Part shown: positions 37,570 to 48,019 of the stretch, in pieces
How the letters are laid out: the number at the start of each line of letters is the position of its first letter
How positions within the stretch are numbered: position 1 is the stretch's first letter
NCBI RefSeq assembly: GCF_903181435.1
Contig: NZ_CAEUHO010000004.1
Coordinates: 1,302,001 to 1,366,000, forward strand
Length of the DNA stretch: 64,000 bases
Direction of reading: 5' to 3'
Source of the DNA: Bacteroides acidifaciens
Lineage (GTDB): Bacteria > Bacteroidota > Bacteroidia > Bacteroidales > Bacteroidaceae
Made by a program: the position numbers and the translations under genes
Notes under the pieces: generated by a model
What the model saw: only the letters and a program-made list of their open reading frames with translations
What the model was told of the DNA's origin: nothing
The model's database searches: none

Positions 37570-39078
37570 CTATTTTTTAGGGAACAGGTGATTGACCAGG
37601 CTGTTCATATATACTTCAAGATTCGTATATTCCGAGCTTAAAGTATATTTGGCTCCGTCTGAAGGGTCATTAGGGTTCAGATTGTGCTTCTTTTCCCATT
37701 CGTCAGGAATACCGTCTCCGTCTGTGTCTGGCAAAACCGTCCCGGATTTGTATTCGGGCCATCCGCCTACATCGGACGGCTGGTCAATCATTCCGTTCGT
37801 ACTTCCGTGAGAACCTTCGTAGGTATAAGTTCCTTTTTCGGTTTCTTCTACGATACGTTGGTCTACGGCATCACGGCGATAGGAAGCGCCTGCAAATTGG
37901 AGAACGTCCTTATAGGCTTTCTTTGCCGGTTGTAGGGAAGTATGTTCCGCTATATCAAATGCTTTCTTAGACAACATCTCTTTCTCGGTTGCGAAGTCTT
38001 TTTTGATAACTAAGCCGTAGGTATTGTCCATATTCACTTTATAAAGAGCTTCTTTCTGTTTGTCTGTCAACTTAGAACAAGTAGGGTCCATATAGTTTCC
38101 TTTGAAGTGGAATACTCCGTGAACGCCTGCGGCATTCTTGTTTTTGCCGTCATCGGCATAAGCTGTGAATAGGCGTTTGAAAGAACCTTTCGTTGCGCTG
38201 AAAGGGCCGGGCTTGTAGTAGTTATTGATGAAGTTGTAAGAACCGCCTTCGCCGGCATAAGCGCCGTCGCTACCGTAATTGTAAATCACGTTATTGAATA
38301 GCTCTACCTTTTCATCTTCCGGTCTGCCTGTATAACGGCTTCCGCAAAGGCGGGGAGTGCGGTTGGTGTGATGGGCGAGCAGATTGTGGTGGAAAGTGGC
38401 AGGTTGTCCGCCCCAAATGCCGCCATAGCCGTGTGCTCCTTTCTCATGGATAGAGTTGGCAAGGCTTTCGCTGATAATGCACCATTGAAGGGTAAAGTTG
38501 CGGTTGTCGTAGAAAGTGGCACATTCATCCGTACACCAGCTCATGGAGCAATGGTCGATGATTATGTTTTGGTGAGCTTTCGTGCCGTTTATGGCATCAT
38601 CACCTTTCTGTTTGATGTCGACTCCCATACGCGAGCGGATGAAGCGGACAATCACGTTGTCCGCCTGGATAGAGAATGTATAGTTCTTCAGACAGATGCC
38701 ATCTCCGGGAGCAGTTTGTCCGGCAATGGTGACATCTCCGTTATTGACCCTTAGCGGTTTTTGAAGTTCAATGATTCCGCTAATGGCAAAGACAATGGTA
38801 CGGGGGCCTTTCTTACCGATAGCCCAGCGGAAGGTTCCTTCGGAGCCGTCGTCAGCCAATGAGGTGATTGTGTAGACTGCACCGCCGGCGCCGCCTGTTG
38901 TGTACTTTCCGGCACCGTCGGCACCGGGGAAAGCTACGACTTTGCTACGGTCGGGAGCAGGATATTCATTCAATCTTTTTTCATCTGAAATAGCTGCTTG
39001 CATGGCGTGCCCCAACAAAGGAAAAGCTAGTACAAAGCTACAGAACGCGATTATATTCTTTTTCATTCTTATTTTCAT
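37570..39078 (-). CDS. Pectate lyase-like protein, PL1 family (copy 1)
   Basis: A secreted beta-helix lyase of 502 aa that would cut polygalacturonate by beta-elimination. The N-terminal lyase core shows [44 protein letters not shown] and [12 protein letters not shown], with the likely catalytic arginine. The C-terminus carries a calcium-binding [12 protein letters not shown] motif and a YTNLEVYMNSLV tail, as in its two neighbours. It has a Sec signal without a clear lipobox; M1 or M5 could be the start. It is the last gene of the minus-strand unit, 21 nt after copy 2, and ends at a bidirectional terminator. Confidence 0.88.
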   Translation of the reverse strand: MKIRMKKNIIAFCSFVLAFPLLGHAMQAAISDEKRLNEYPAPDRSKVVAFPGADGAGKYTTGGAGGAVYTITSLADDGSEGTFRWAIGKKGPRTIVFAISGIIELQKPLRVNNGDVTIAGQTAPGDGICLKNYTFSIQADNVIVRFIRSRMGVDIKQKGDDAINGTKAHQNIIIDHCSMSWCTDECATFYDNRNFTLQWCIISESLANSIHEKGAHGYGGIWGGQPATFHHNLLAHHTNRTPRLCGSRYTGRPEDEKVELFNNVIYNYGSDGAYAGEGGSYNFINNYYKPGPFSATKGSFKRLFTAYADDGKNKNAAGVHGVFHFKGNYMDPTCSKLTDKQKEALYKVNMDNTYGLVIKKDFATEKEMLSKKAFDIAEHTSLQPAKKAYKDVLQFAGASYRRDAVDQRIVEETEKGTYTYEGSHGSTNGMIDQPSDVGGWPEYKSGTVLPDTDGDGIPDEWEKKHNLNPNDPSDGAKYTLSSEYTNLEVYMNSLVNHLFPKK

Positions 39079-39099
39079 TTGGGTTCGAATATACTAAAA

Positions 39100-40764
39100 T
39101 TATTCCACAACGTTACCACCTGTTGCGCCATTTACCATGATTTCGTGTACCAGGCTATTGAGATACATTTCCAGGTTGGTGTACTTTCCATTTTTGTCGA
39201 TAGTCGTTTCTTTGCCGTCAGCGGATTTTTTTGGATTCAGCCCATACTCTTCTTCCCAATAATCGGGGATACCATCGCCGTCCGTATCTTTTATGTTTGC
39301 GTTGGTAACAGATTTCAATATATCATAAGGGTTATTGACTCCTAATGCACTACAAACATCTGACGGGGAATTGATATATCCCTTCTTGTTTTGTGAATAG
39401 CCGGATAGATTGCTCCATTTTGTTGCATCACCTGTGCTGCTCGCCGCTCTGTTTTTAACGTCGCTGATTATCAAGTCATCAATTTTGTCCCGATAGTTGC
39501 TTGCTCCTGCATATGCCATTACGCGTTCATAAGCTATGTCTGCCGTGTGGGTAGTAACTTTACCTGCTTCAATAACCGGTGAAGTTGATTTGATTTGGGT
39601 ATGTTGGTTCCACAGTTCGGTGGTTCCGCAGTTCTTGTTGTCCATTTGTTCAAATACACCTTTTGTCCAGTTGTCACTGCTTACTGTTGCATTGTCTGCT
39701 ACTTTATTTCCGTTGATATAGAATTTACCCCATTTTTGAAACCATTGGGTATAGGCTGTGCCTGAGTAATTTTGGGGATATACATCCGGTTTGGCAATGC
39801 GATAGGCACGTCCTGCTTTGTTGGTTTCGTCAGTTCCGGGTCCCGGTTTATAATAATTATTCACGATATTTGTATGTTGCGCTTCACCGCCGTAACAACC
39901 TTCGCCTCCCCAATTGTAGTAGATGTTGTTACGGATATCTACCCGTTCTCCATCGTTATTGTTCAGTGCCAATGTGGTATATCGTGGACCGAGACGCGGA
40001 ACGCGGCTTTCACAATGGGCTATCAAGTTGTGATGATAAGATGCATGATGTCCTCCCCAGTTACCTCCATATCCGTGAGATGAGAATTTGCCCTTGGCTG
40101 CGGTAATTTTGGCATCTGTCACACGTAAGGCTTGGGCGGCTATGCACCATTGTACGGTGGAGTTTTGCATTCCATAGACAGAAAGACATTCGTCACTGCA
40201 CCAGCTTGTCGAACAGTGGTCGACAATGATATTTTGCTTGTCACTTCCTCCTAATGCGTCACAGTCGATGGCTGTATTTCCCGGCCGGAAGCGCATGAAT
40301 CGGATGATAACATTGTTGGAATTGATGGTCAATGGATAGTCGGCTATACAGATTCCCCCCGGTGAGGTTTGTCCGGCAATAGTCAGATTGTCTTTCTGCG
40401 TCTTCAATTCCGCTTTCAGATAAATGGTACCCGATACATCAAATACAATCGTCTTGGGACCATCTTGTTTCATTGCCCAACGTAGGGTTCCGCTGGTGCT
40501 TCCGCTAGCGTCATCTTCAAGGCTGGTGACATGATAGACTTTACCGCCACGTCCGCCGGTTGTGTTGCGACCATGACCTTCGGCATAAGGGAAAGCAAGA
40601 AGTTCTCCATAATCCAGTTGTTTGATGTCGGAAGATGAGTTGCCGGGATTGTCTGTCCCACCACCCGGATTGTCTGTTGGGTCGTCAGAAGAGCACGATA
40701 CTGCGCATTGTCCTGTCATACCGAAGAGTATGGCTAGGTAAAACAAGGATATTTTCTGTTTCAT
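39100..40764 (-). CDS. Pectate lyase-like lipoprotein, PL1 family (copy 2)
   Basis: A 554-aa predicted lipoprotein; the signal sequence ends in AVSCSSDD with the lipidated Cys, followed by a Gly/Asn-rich linker, so it is probably anchored at the outer membrane. The lyase core has FPYAEGHGRNTTGGRGG, IAGQTSPGGICIADY, IIVDHCSTSWCSDE and SRVPRLGPRYT. The same C-terminal [12 protein letters not shown] calcium motif occurs. It is the most divergent of the three tandem copies and has a longer insertion around residues 330-420. Gene spacing is 21 and 31 nt to its neighbours. Confidence 0.88.
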   Translation of the reverse strand: MKQKISLFYLAILFGMTGQCAVSCSSDDPTDNPGGGTDNPGNSSSDIKQLDYGELLAFPYAEGHGRNTTGGRGGKVYHVTSLEDDASGSTSGTLRWAMKQDGPKTIVFDVSGTIYLKAELKTQKDNLTIAGQTSPGGICIADYPLTINSNNVIIRFMRFRPGNTAIDCDALGGSDKQNIIVDHCSTSWCSDECLSVYGMQNSTVQWCIAAQALRVTDAKITAAKGKFSSHGYGGNWGGHHASYHHNLIAHCESRVPRLGPRYTTLALNNNDGERVDIRNNIYYNWGGEGCYGGEAQHTNIVNNYYKPGPGTDETNKAGRAYRIAKPDVYPQNYSGTAYTQWFQKWGKFYINGNKVADNATVSSDNWTKGVFEQMDNKNCGTTELWNQHTQIKSTSPVIEAGKVTTHTADIAYERVMAYAGASNYRDKIDDLIISDVKNRAASSTGDATKWSNLSGYSQNKKGYINSPSDVCSALGVNNPYDILKSVTNANIKDTDGDGIPDYWEEEYGLNPKKSADGKETTIDKNGKYTNLEMYLNSLVHEIMVNGATGGNVVE

Positions 40765-40795
40765 AATCTTTTGAAGTGTTTGGGGATATAAAATC

Positions 40796-42370
40796 TTATT
40801 TGTCAGGATATGAGTTTTCTACCAGACTGTTGAGGTAAACCTCCAGATTGGTATATACTTTGCTCAATGTGTATTTGGCACCGTCGGCGGCACTTTTGGG
40901 ATTTAGTCCATTGGCTGTTTCCCATTCGTCGGGGATACCGTCCCCGTCGGTGTCTTTCGGACCCGTTTCTTTTTTATAGTCCGGCCAGCCGCCTACATCA
41001 CCTGCTTTATCGATAAGGCCGTATTCACTGCCATTACTACCGGCCGCTGTATAGTCTCCGTTGATGACATTGGCAATGATGCGTTTGTCTACATCGTCAT
41101 ATCTTAAGGAAGCTCCGGCATACTTTAGTACTGAATTGTAAGCATCTTTAGCTGATTGGGTAAATTCGGATGTATTGTCGCCAATCGTAAATTCATTGTT
41201 GGATTGGATTGCTGTTTTTCCGCCACTAGGCAGGGGGACTGCTTCTGTCGCTTTAGGTTGTAATCCTATCCAGTTGTCATTGTTTACGGAAGTAAGCAGA
41301 GATTGATATTCAGCTTTCAATTCAGGACATGTGCCATCGAAGTAGTTTCCTTTCAAATAAAAATTTCCCCATACTCCTTTGGCATTCTTATTTGTACCGT
41401 CGTCACCATTCGGTTGGAAAATACGGTTTACAATGTCTTTCTTGGTATTGGTGACGGGACCGGGTTTATAATAGTTATTTACGAAATTGTAGCTTCCGCC
41501 TTCTCCGGCATAACCGCCATTGGTAGGTCCCCAGTTGTAGAATACATTGTTACGTAAATCGACTTTCTCATTTTCCGGTTTGCCGGTGTAGCGGCTACCG
41601 CATAAACGGGGGGTACGGCTACTATGATGAGCTAACAGGTTGTGATGGAACGTGGCAGGAGAACCACCCCAGATACCTCCATAACCGTGGTTTCCTTTGG
41701 TATGTACCGAACGGTTCAAACTTTCGCTGATAATACACCATTGCATCGTGAAGTTGGTGTTGTCATAGAAAGAGGTACATTCGTCGGTGCTCCAACTCAT
41801 AGAGCAGTGGTCAATGATAATGTCTTTATGCTGTTTTCCCCATAAAGCGTCACCGCTGTCTGCTTCCTCTTCGGTCTTAAAATTATCTGACCCCATGCGG
41901 AAGCGCATGAAACGGATGATTACATTGTCTGCTTGTACGGAGACGGGATGACCTTTCAGGCAAATGCCAGCTCCCGGTGCGCTTTGACCGGCAATTGTTA
42001 CATCTCCATTGGTTATCTTTAGGGGGCTTTGTAATTCTATCAATCCGCTGACTGAAAATACTATCATGCGTTTTCCTGTACGGCTTAATGCATAGCGTAG
42101 TGTTCCCGGTGTCATGTTGTCTTCAAGCGAATTGACAGTATATACTGTTCCGCCTGCGCCGCCGGTGGTGTAACGTCCCGCACCGTAAGCACCCGGAAAG
42201 GCATAGCGCGTTTCGTCAGGTGTGTTTCCACCGCCTTCGTTCTCATTACCACCGTTGCCGGTACTTTGTCCCGGTGTCTCATCGGTGGTAACCGGATCTT
42301 CACTGCTGCAGGCAACTGTCAAGTTGAGCATGCAGAAACATACCAGTCCTATTTTAATTAAATTGAGCAT
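40796..42370 (-). CDS. Pectate lyase-like lipoprotein, PL1 family (copy 3)
   Basis: A 524-aa predicted lipoprotein (signal ending LTVACSSED). It is close to copy 1: [57 protein letters not shown] and [12 protein letters not shown] are shared almost unchanged. By family it is an endo-acting lyase on de-esterified homogalacturonan. Surface anchoring would place it beside SusC/D for the first cuts; that location is inferred. A strong hairpin lies upstream, separating it from the CE8-like gene. Confidence 0.9.
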   Translation of the reverse strand: MLNLIKIGLVCFCMLNLTVACSSEDPVTTDETPGQSTGNGGNENEGGGNTPDETRYAFPGAYGAGRYTTGGAGGTVYTVNSLEDNMTPGTLRYALSRTGKRMIVFSVSGLIELQSPLKITNGDVTIAGQSAPGAGICLKGHPVSVQADNVIIRFMRFRMGSDNFKTEEEADSGDALWGKQHKDIIIDHCSMSWSTDECTSFYDNTNFTMQWCIISESLNRSVHTKGNHGYGGIWGGSPATFHHNLLAHHSSRTPRLCGSRYTGKPENEKVDLRNNVFYNWGPTNGGYAGEGGSYNFVNNYYKPGPVTNTKKDIVNRIFQPNGDDGTNKNAKGVWGNFYLKGNYFDGTCPELKAEYQSLLTSVNNDNWIGLQPKATEAVPLPSGGKTAIQSNNEFTIGDNTSEFTQSAKDAYNSVLKYAGASLRYDDVDKRIIANVINGDYTAAGSNGSEYGLIDKAGDVGGWPDYKKETGPKDTDGDGIPDEWETANGLNPKSAADGAKYTLSKVYTNLEVYLNSLVENSYPDK

Positions 42371-42394
42371 ACAAATATTATCGTTTTAAAAAAC

Positions 42395-42447
42395 AGAGTT
42401 CTTTGTCTCACACACTGTGTTTTACTGATGATGTGACAAAGAACTCT
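42395..42447 (-). terminator. Hairpin terminator after the CE8-like gene
   Basis: A perfect 13-bp stem (AGAGTTCTTTGTC with GACAAAGAACTCT) around a 27-nt loop. On the minus strand it is followed by a run of six T residues. It probably terminates or attenuates the susC-led transcript before the three lyase genes. Confidence 0.8.
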
Positions 42448-42466
42448 TTATAAAATCTTATTGGTT

Positions 42467-44110
42467 TTATTCGCTTACCGTACCGTACTGGCTTACGGTT
42501 TTCACTGTATAGATATTGCTTTCGTCGGTATTAGTCAGTGTAACGGTTGTGTCAGTAGTCTGGCCTGCATAGTTACCGTTCATAAAGATGAGGTAACCGG
42601 AAGCGCCTGATACGGCATCCCATGACAGTTCGTTGCCACTCAGATTGACGTTGCCCGGTGCTGCGAGAGGAGTTTCCATATATTCTTTCGGATTCCAGCC
42701 ATTGGTTCTCACGATCTTTTCATAAGTGTATTCTGCTGCTTCTGTTGCTGTAAGTACCGTACTTGTGAAGCTGTACTCACCGTTTCCAACAGTTTTTCCT
42801 TCGGTAGAAATGACGGTTCCGTTTTTGTCAACCGTATTGTATTCACCATAAAGTGCAGGTATGCTTGACCAGGAAGACCAGTGTGAGGCTATAATATCCA
42901 TTTTCAGAGTGGTATTAATCCAAACGGTTTTGGTATTTGGCTTGTACGGACGTCCGAAGGAGAAGGCGGTTATGCCACTTTCGCCATCCACTGTACAGTC
43001 TTTCATTATGTATCCCCAAGTTCCTGTTTCACCGGATGCAGTAATATAAGCGCCATCTCCTGTATTGTAGAACTTGCTGTTTTCTATGAATACATTGCCG
43101 CTTCCCCAAATATAGTCTGTACGGCCTTCAATTAATGTATTGCTGAGATAAGCAAGATTCTCGGAGTAAGCAGTGTGGCGACACCACCATGTATCCTGGA
43201 AAGATACGAGTACGCAATTGTATAAAGAGAAGCGGTCGTTGCGTGTAATCAAGGCTTCCGCTTGTCCGTCTTTGCCTAAACCGCCTGTATAGCGGCTGGG
43301 CAATGCACCGTAGAGATTGATGATTGAGAGATTTTCGGCATAGAAATCTGTGGCTTCAACTAATACAACACAGTTTTGGTCTTTGGTATATCCTGCTTTC
43401 CGAACGGCAGAGTTCGGATTATTACTGGAATATTTCCATGCATCGTCTGTTGCATTTCCTTGTGTTTCATCATTGTAGTTTCCTGCACGGTTCAAAGCAT
43501 ACTGAATTTTTACGCCATCGCGGCTTTCACCAATCAAATGGATAAAAGTTTTATTTTTAGTGATTCGGATACATTCATTGTATGAACCATTAGTGATGAA
43601 GATTTTGTAAGGACTGGTCTTTTCTCCGGGAACAGCGTCAATCGCAGCCTGAATGGTGGTAAAGTCACCGTTTCCCTTAGAATCAACAACTGCGTCGAAT
43701 ACCTTTCCACCGCCTGAAATTTCAGATTTTGCGGTGAAGGTAAGAAAGAAGTCTTCATCATAAGCTCTTCCCTGCATATCAGTCAATGCTCCTGCAGGAA
43801 TTTCGAATGTGCATTCTTTGTTCTCCATGCCGGAGAATGTATAACGTACTCTTTCGTAATTGATAGATACACGTACTATTCCTCCGTTAAAGTAGATTTC
43901 TGTATCCGGTGCCTGGCGCATGGCTTTGCTGAAGGTCAGTTCTACATATCCGTTCGGGCCTACTACATCGCCTTCATTTATGTTCTGTGAAATTAGGACA
44001 GGAATACTTGTGTCTTCTGCGTCATCGTTGTCGCTACAGGCAACTCCTGTGAAAATCAACAGGAACAGAAGTAAGTATTTACTTATTGTATAGATTGAAT
44101 TTGTATTCAT
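42467..44110 (-). CDS. CE8-like pectin methylesterase lipoprotein with Ig-like and FN3 domains
   Basis: A 547-aa predicted lipoprotein (signal ending TGVACSDND). An Ig-like domain covers about residues 35-130, a CE8 beta-helix about 135-455, and a fibronectin type III-like domain about 460-547. The catalytic residues are conserved in altered surroundings: GQAEAL, SFQDTWW, GRTDYIWGSG and FGRPYKPNT, where typical CE8 enzymes have FIFG and GRPW. It may therefore be an active methylesterase with changed substrate preference. It lies downstream of the surface lipoprotein gene and before the lyases. Confidence 0.85.
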   Translation of the reverse strand: MNTNSIYTISKYLLLFLLIFTGVACSDNDDAEDTSIPVLISQNINEGDVVGPNGYVELTFSKAMRQAPDTEIYFNGGIVRVSINYERVRYTFSGMENKECTFEIPAGALTDMQGRAYDEDFFLTFTAKSEISGGGKVFDAVVDSKGNGDFTTIQAAIDAVPGEKTSPYKIFITNGSYNECIRITKNKTFIHLIGESRDGVKIQYALNRAGNYNDETQGNATDDAWKYSSNNPNSAVRKAGYTKDQNCVVLVEATDFYAENLSIINLYGALPSRYTGGLGKDGQAEALITRNDRFSLYNCVLVSFQDTWWCRHTAYSENLAYLSNTLIEGRTDYIWGSGNVFIENSKFYNTGDGAYITASGETGTWGYIMKDCTVDGESGITAFSFGRPYKPNTKTVWINTTLKMDIIASHWSSWSSIPALYGEYNTVDKNGTVISTEGKTVGNGEYSFTSTVLTATEAAEYTYEKIVRTNGWNPKEYMETPLAAPGNVNLSGNELSWDAVSGASGYLIFMNGNYAGQTTDTTVTLTNTDESNIYTVKTVSQYGTVSE

Positions 44111-44131
44111 AATATCTGTTGCTTTTTAGAG

Positions 44132-44170
44132 AAGGCTCTTCGTCAGCTTTTGTTTCTGACGAAGAACCTT
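44132..44170 (-). other. Intergenic hairpin in the susC operon
   Basis: AAGGCTCTTCGTCAG pairs with CTGACGAAGAACCTT around a 9-nt loop, with a single mismatch, in the 74-nt gap after the surface lipoprotein gene. No T-tract follows on the minus strand, so it may protect or punctuate the transcript rather than end it. Confidence 0.6.
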
Positions 44171-44184
44171 GTGGGGTTATTTAG

Positions 44185-46074
44185 TTATTTGTTCCAACGT
44201 GGATCGCCAATTTTATATTGTTCGGGTACATCTGCTCCATAGATAAGGTTAAGTCCATCTGTTCCTGTACTTGTAAATATCTGGTCTGTTGACATTGGAA
44301 TCTCATTAATTGTCAGATTATCCCATATGTTGGAAAGTTTACAGTCAGAACTTACATATACATTGCTTCCTATTGTCGTAGCAGGCTTTTCATCTGCCTT
44401 ATTCAATATTTTCAAACCTGAACCACTAAACAGTACATTCGATATTTTCAATGTTGCGAGATTGAGTTCTCTAAATAAAGTTTGTCCAGAAACACATTTA
44501 TAGAATGTACATTGCTCAATTGTTGTAGTAACTGTTTGGGTTTTAAGGAAACGGATCAGAGGGCCGGTTGCGTATGCATTACTGCTCGGACTGAATGTTG
44601 TACGAGTCATACTGAATGTAACTGTTGTTAATGCGCTACTGCCACTTGTATCAATAATACCATATATTCCTGAACCGGAAGCCGTATGATAACCTAAATC
44701 TTCAATTATACAATCGTCTATTTGAATTTCCATTGCCGGCTTGGCATTTGACCTCATGCGAATCAACCCGCGTTGATTTTTTAATGTACATGAAGTAAAT
44801 TTCAATACATCAGCAGAACCGGCATTGCTGTTGTGATTAATAAGTATGTTGTTGCCGGTTGATGCAATATTCAAATTGTAAAACTCTACTTCTTGAAGTT
44901 GTCCGCCGAAATTAAACTCACCAGTATAAGTTAATGTCGGTTGAGTTTCACCTTCACCCCAGAACAGGATTTTGGTTACATTTGTAGGAATCATTTTTTC
45001 ACCAAATGTAATATCACTGTCTATTGTAATAAGTATACTACCTGATAATGTACTCCATTTACTTTCTGCTTCGCTTAATGTTAATGATTCATCATAGTCA
45101 GTCGGCTTACCTTTTTTCGTCGTAAACGTGATACGTGAACAAATAGAACCGTTTGCAAATGCATAAGCTGTATATTCTGTACTGGAAGCCAGACCTGTAA
45201 TGGTTACTTTATGTGCAGCGATTTCTTCTGCTGATAATTTAATACCCGATTCAGGCACTCCTTCGGTAGAAGGAACACAAGCATATTCATTTACGTCAAC
45301 TGTTTCTTCCCAAGAGAATATAGCCGAATTAGCTGTAATATCACTGATTGCAGATTCGATTTCCAATCCGGGAATAGTAACAGTCTGCGAACCGCGCAAA
45401 GTGTTTCCGTTATAAATACTGATTGTATATTCTGTGAACGATTTCAGATTTTCAATCCATGCTTCGCCTGCTGCAACTTCTGTCGAAGATATGTCACGTG
45501 AGGTTACATCTGTAGAGCCGGTTGCTACGATCTCGAAGTGGTCTACTGCTAGTCCGGCTTCCCATGACATACGTACCTTTCCCTGACCTTGCGGCAGATC
45601 TTCAGAGGATGGAATATTCAGGATTGCTTCTTCCTTAACGGAAGCAAAAGTCTTTTTATAATTCACCCAAAGAGATTCTTTACCACCTGAAACAGACTTG
45701 ATACGCAGATAATAAGTTGTATTTGCGCTCAGATTATCTATGGTGTAAGGTGACTTCGTGATGCGGTTTGTCGGATCGTTTCCATATACCTGGCTGTCGT
45801 TTTCGTCTGAACCCATCGGAGTTTCATCCGTCATTTCATTCGGGCTGATTTCGATAAGGTAATAGTCCGTGTTCGGTGTTGCACTCCATGTCACTACCGC
45901 TCTGGCTACTTTGCTATCAGTTTCTACACCGATTCCGTTTTCATCAGTTCCGAAAGGGCGGCTGTAAGAAGAGTCGATGTCCCAATCACTTTTCTCTGTA
46001 CACGAAGATACAGCTAGAGAGGCAAGGAGCATGAAAGCTCCCGTTCCCAATATGTTTTTTATATTCTTCATCAT
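44185..46074 (-). CDS. Surface lipoprotein, FN3 domains plus beta-helix-like C-terminus (SusE/F position)
   Basis: A 629-aa predicted lipoprotein (signal ending LAVSSCTEKSDWD). The N-terminal half contains two to three fibronectin type III-like domains, with repeated TTYYLRIKS, SFTEYTISIYNG and SSTEYTAYAFAN strands. The C-terminal half looks like the DUF4957/DUF5123 type often encoded beside pectin SusC/D pairs. It has no catalytic motif that I can see. By position, directly after susD, it is probably a surface glycan-binding protein. Confidence 0.8.
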   Translation of the reverse strand: MMKNIKNILGTGAFMLLASLAVSSCTEKSDWDIDSSYSRPFGTDENGIGVETDSKVARAVVTWSATPNTDYYLIEISPNEMTDETPMGSDENDSQVYGNDPTNRITKSPYTIDNLSANTTYYLRIKSVSGGKESLWVNYKKTFASVKEEAILNIPSSEDLPQGQGKVRMSWEAGLAVDHFEIVATGSTDVTSRDISSTEVAAGEAWIENLKSFTEYTISIYNGNTLRGSQTVTIPGLEIESAISDITANSAIFSWEETVDVNEYACVPSTEGVPESGIKLSAEEIAAHKVTITGLASSTEYTAYAFANGSICSRITFTTKKGKPTDYDESLTLSEAESKWSTLSGSILITIDSDITFGEKMIPTNVTKILFWGEGETQPTLTYTGEFNFGGQLQEVEFYNLNIASTGNNILINHNSNAGSADVLKFTSCTLKNQRGLIRMRSNAKPAMEIQIDDCIIEDLGYHTASGSGIYGIIDTSGSSALTTVTFSMTRTTFSPSSNAYATGPLIRFLKTQTVTTTIEQCTFYKCVSGQTLFRELNLATLKISNVLFSGSGLKILNKADEKPATTIGSNVYVSSDCKLSNIWDNLTINEIPMSTDQIFTSTGTDGLNLIYGADVPEQYKIGDPRWNK

Positions 46075-46089
46075 TTTACGATTTTAAGA

Positions 46090-47994
46090 TTAATCCGAAT
46101 AACCATATGAGTTATGTAGTTTACCGTTTGAGGTAGATATTGTAGTGGAAGCTATCGGCAATAAGTAACGATTCTTCACAGATTTATTCAGTCCTCCTGA
46201 AATGCTAGGCAAGTTTATTTTCAGATTTTTCTGTTCCTTGTCAGTCGTTTCAGCCCCGAAGAAACTCTTGTTTTCATATCCACTCACTTTGGCTCCAAAT
46301 ACAAGAGAAGTCATATCTATATACATCGGATTGTCCGTGCGATATTTGTAGTTTACATACTGCGGATATGTACCGTTGTATACAGCATTTGTATATTCAG
46401 TCTTGAACTCGTCTATTTTTTCACTCAACAGATTCCAACGAATCAGGTCGAACTTACGAACACCTTCGCCTGCCAGTTCCCATGCATTTTCGTCAACGAT
46501 AGCGTCGAAGAAATTTTTCTGCATTAAGGCAGTCCAGGCTGCGTCGCGTTTATTGGCATCGGTATAAGCACGATCGTGTACTTTTTTCAGTGCTCCTGTG
46601 GCTGTCAACGTACAACCTTCGGCTGTCGCATCTTTACCGTGAAGTTCGTTTACCACTTCAGCATACATCAGTAATACTTGTGCGTAACGCATTTTCACTA
46701 CATTGATTCCGGAACATACTTTCTGGTCACTGGCAAGTACGGCTGCATACCATTCTGTATTTTCCATCATCTTGCGATAATCCCATTTGCCACAGTAAAT
46801 GCCGAAAGGTGAATTGCCCAACATAGATTCTTTAAATTCTTTGGTATTCTTATCGGTAGAGAGCTGTGAGATGGCACAAGTCAGTTCGCGGCGAATATCT
46901 CCTTCACCGAATGACAGATAATAAGGAGCAGTCAGTTTCAACTTGCCGGATGAGTTGCCTTTCGGACCGAACAAAGTGCTGGCACCATTTATACGGTATC
47001 CGATAGTATATCCCAACTCTCCGCTTTTATTCAGTCCCATCGGTATTTCAAACAGGTTTTCCTGATAAGTCTGGTCAAGTCGTCCGATATTCATCAAACG
47101 CCAGTATTCTTCAACAGAAGGATTCAAGTTATGCTTTCCCGAACCGATGACAGCAACAAGGTGTTTTTCTGCCAATTTGAATAGTTCCTGACGTTCGGCA
47201 TTACTGCAACGTTGGGTAGGGTAGGTGTCATCACTGTTATTTCCTCTGATATACCCGTCTTTCGCTTGTTCGCGGATAGCATATCCGGCGCGTGTCATTG
47301 CGATGTTAGCCAATAATGCGTGAGCATAACCTTTACTGACGTGTTCGGTAGTATGACCGTCTTCACCCGCCCAGGGTAAATATTCGATAGCTTCGTCGAG
47401 TTCGAGCATCAGTTCGTCCATGATATCGTCACGGTCTGTCTTGCCGATATAAACATTAGACAAGTCGCTTTGGGAAGTTTCAGTCTTGAAAGGGATATCT
47501 CCGAACAGACGAATCATGTCGAAATAGACCATAGCACGCAAGGTCATGGCTTCGGCACGGAACCTCATCATGCTAGTGCGGGTTGCTCCCGGTTGTTGTA
47601 TCAGTTGGCTGTTGTTGATACCATCCACTACGAGATTGGCATTCTCGATCACTCCGTACATCGCATCCCATACCTTTGAGAGTTGTGCCCATCCCGGATT
47701 AGCATTGTAGTTCATATTACCACGTTCGCTTGAAGTATTGCTGGCATCGGCACCCAAACCGTCAATTAATTCACAATCGGTGTTGGTTCCTGCGATGATA
47801 GGCATGAAGTTAGAGTAAGTCTGGTCTTGCGTCAGGCTACCGTAAACTTTATTGAGTGCCAATTCTGCATAATAGGCATTATTAAAAGTTGATTCATTAT
47901 CCAGTTCAGACGGTGAGGTCTGATTTAGGAAATCCGAACAGGAAGACAGGGCAATGAGGCCTATCCCCAGGAATAATGTCTTATATATTTTCAT
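46090..47994 (-). CDS. susD: SusD-like outer-membrane glycan-binding lipoprotein
   Basis: Starch-utilisation-type SusD homologue of 634 aa that caps its SusC transporter and binds glycan at the cell surface. The lipobox is LIALSSC. The N-terminal helices FLNQTSPSELDNESTFNN and YFDMIRLFGDIPF are family-typical, and the C-terminus ends ...NKSVKNRYLLPIASTTI, as in many SusD proteins. I prefer ATG 47994, which gives a standard lipoprotein signal; an in-frame ATG at 48012 adds six residues. The gene follows susC by 25 nt (7 nt with the earlier start). Confidence 0.95.
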   Translation of the reverse strand: MKIYKTLFLGIGLIALSSCSDFLNQTSPSELDNESTFNNAYYAELALNKVYGSLTQDQTYSNFMPIIAGTNTDCELIDGLGADASNTSSERGNMNYNANPGWAQLSKVWDAMYGVIENANLVVDGINNSQLIQQPGATRTSMMRFRAEAMTLRAMVYFDMIRLFGDIPFKTETSQSDLSNVYIGKTDRDDIMDELMLELDEAIEYLPWAGEDGHTTEHVSKGYAHALLANIAMTRAGYAIREQAKDGYIRGNNSDDTYPTQRCSNAERQELFKLAEKHLVAVIGSGKHNLNPSVEEYWRLMNIGRLDQTYQENLFEIPMGLNKSGELGYTIGYRINGASTLFGPKGNSSGKLKLTAPYYLSFGEGDIRRELTCAISQLSTDKNTKEFKESMLGNSPFGIYCGKWDYRKMMENTEWYAAVLASDQKVCSGINVVKMRYAQVLLMYAEVVNELHGKDATAEGCTLTATGALKKVHDRAYTDANKRDAAWTALMQKNFFDAIVDENAWELAGEGVRKFDLIRWNLLSEKIDEFKTEYTNAVYNGTYPQYVNYKYRTDNPMYIDMTSLVFGAKVSGYENKSFFGAETTDKEQKNLKINLPSISGGLNKSVKNRYLLPIASTTISTSNGKLHNSYGYSD

Positions 47995-48019
47995 ACGATA
48001 AATCTGTTTCATGTTTTAA

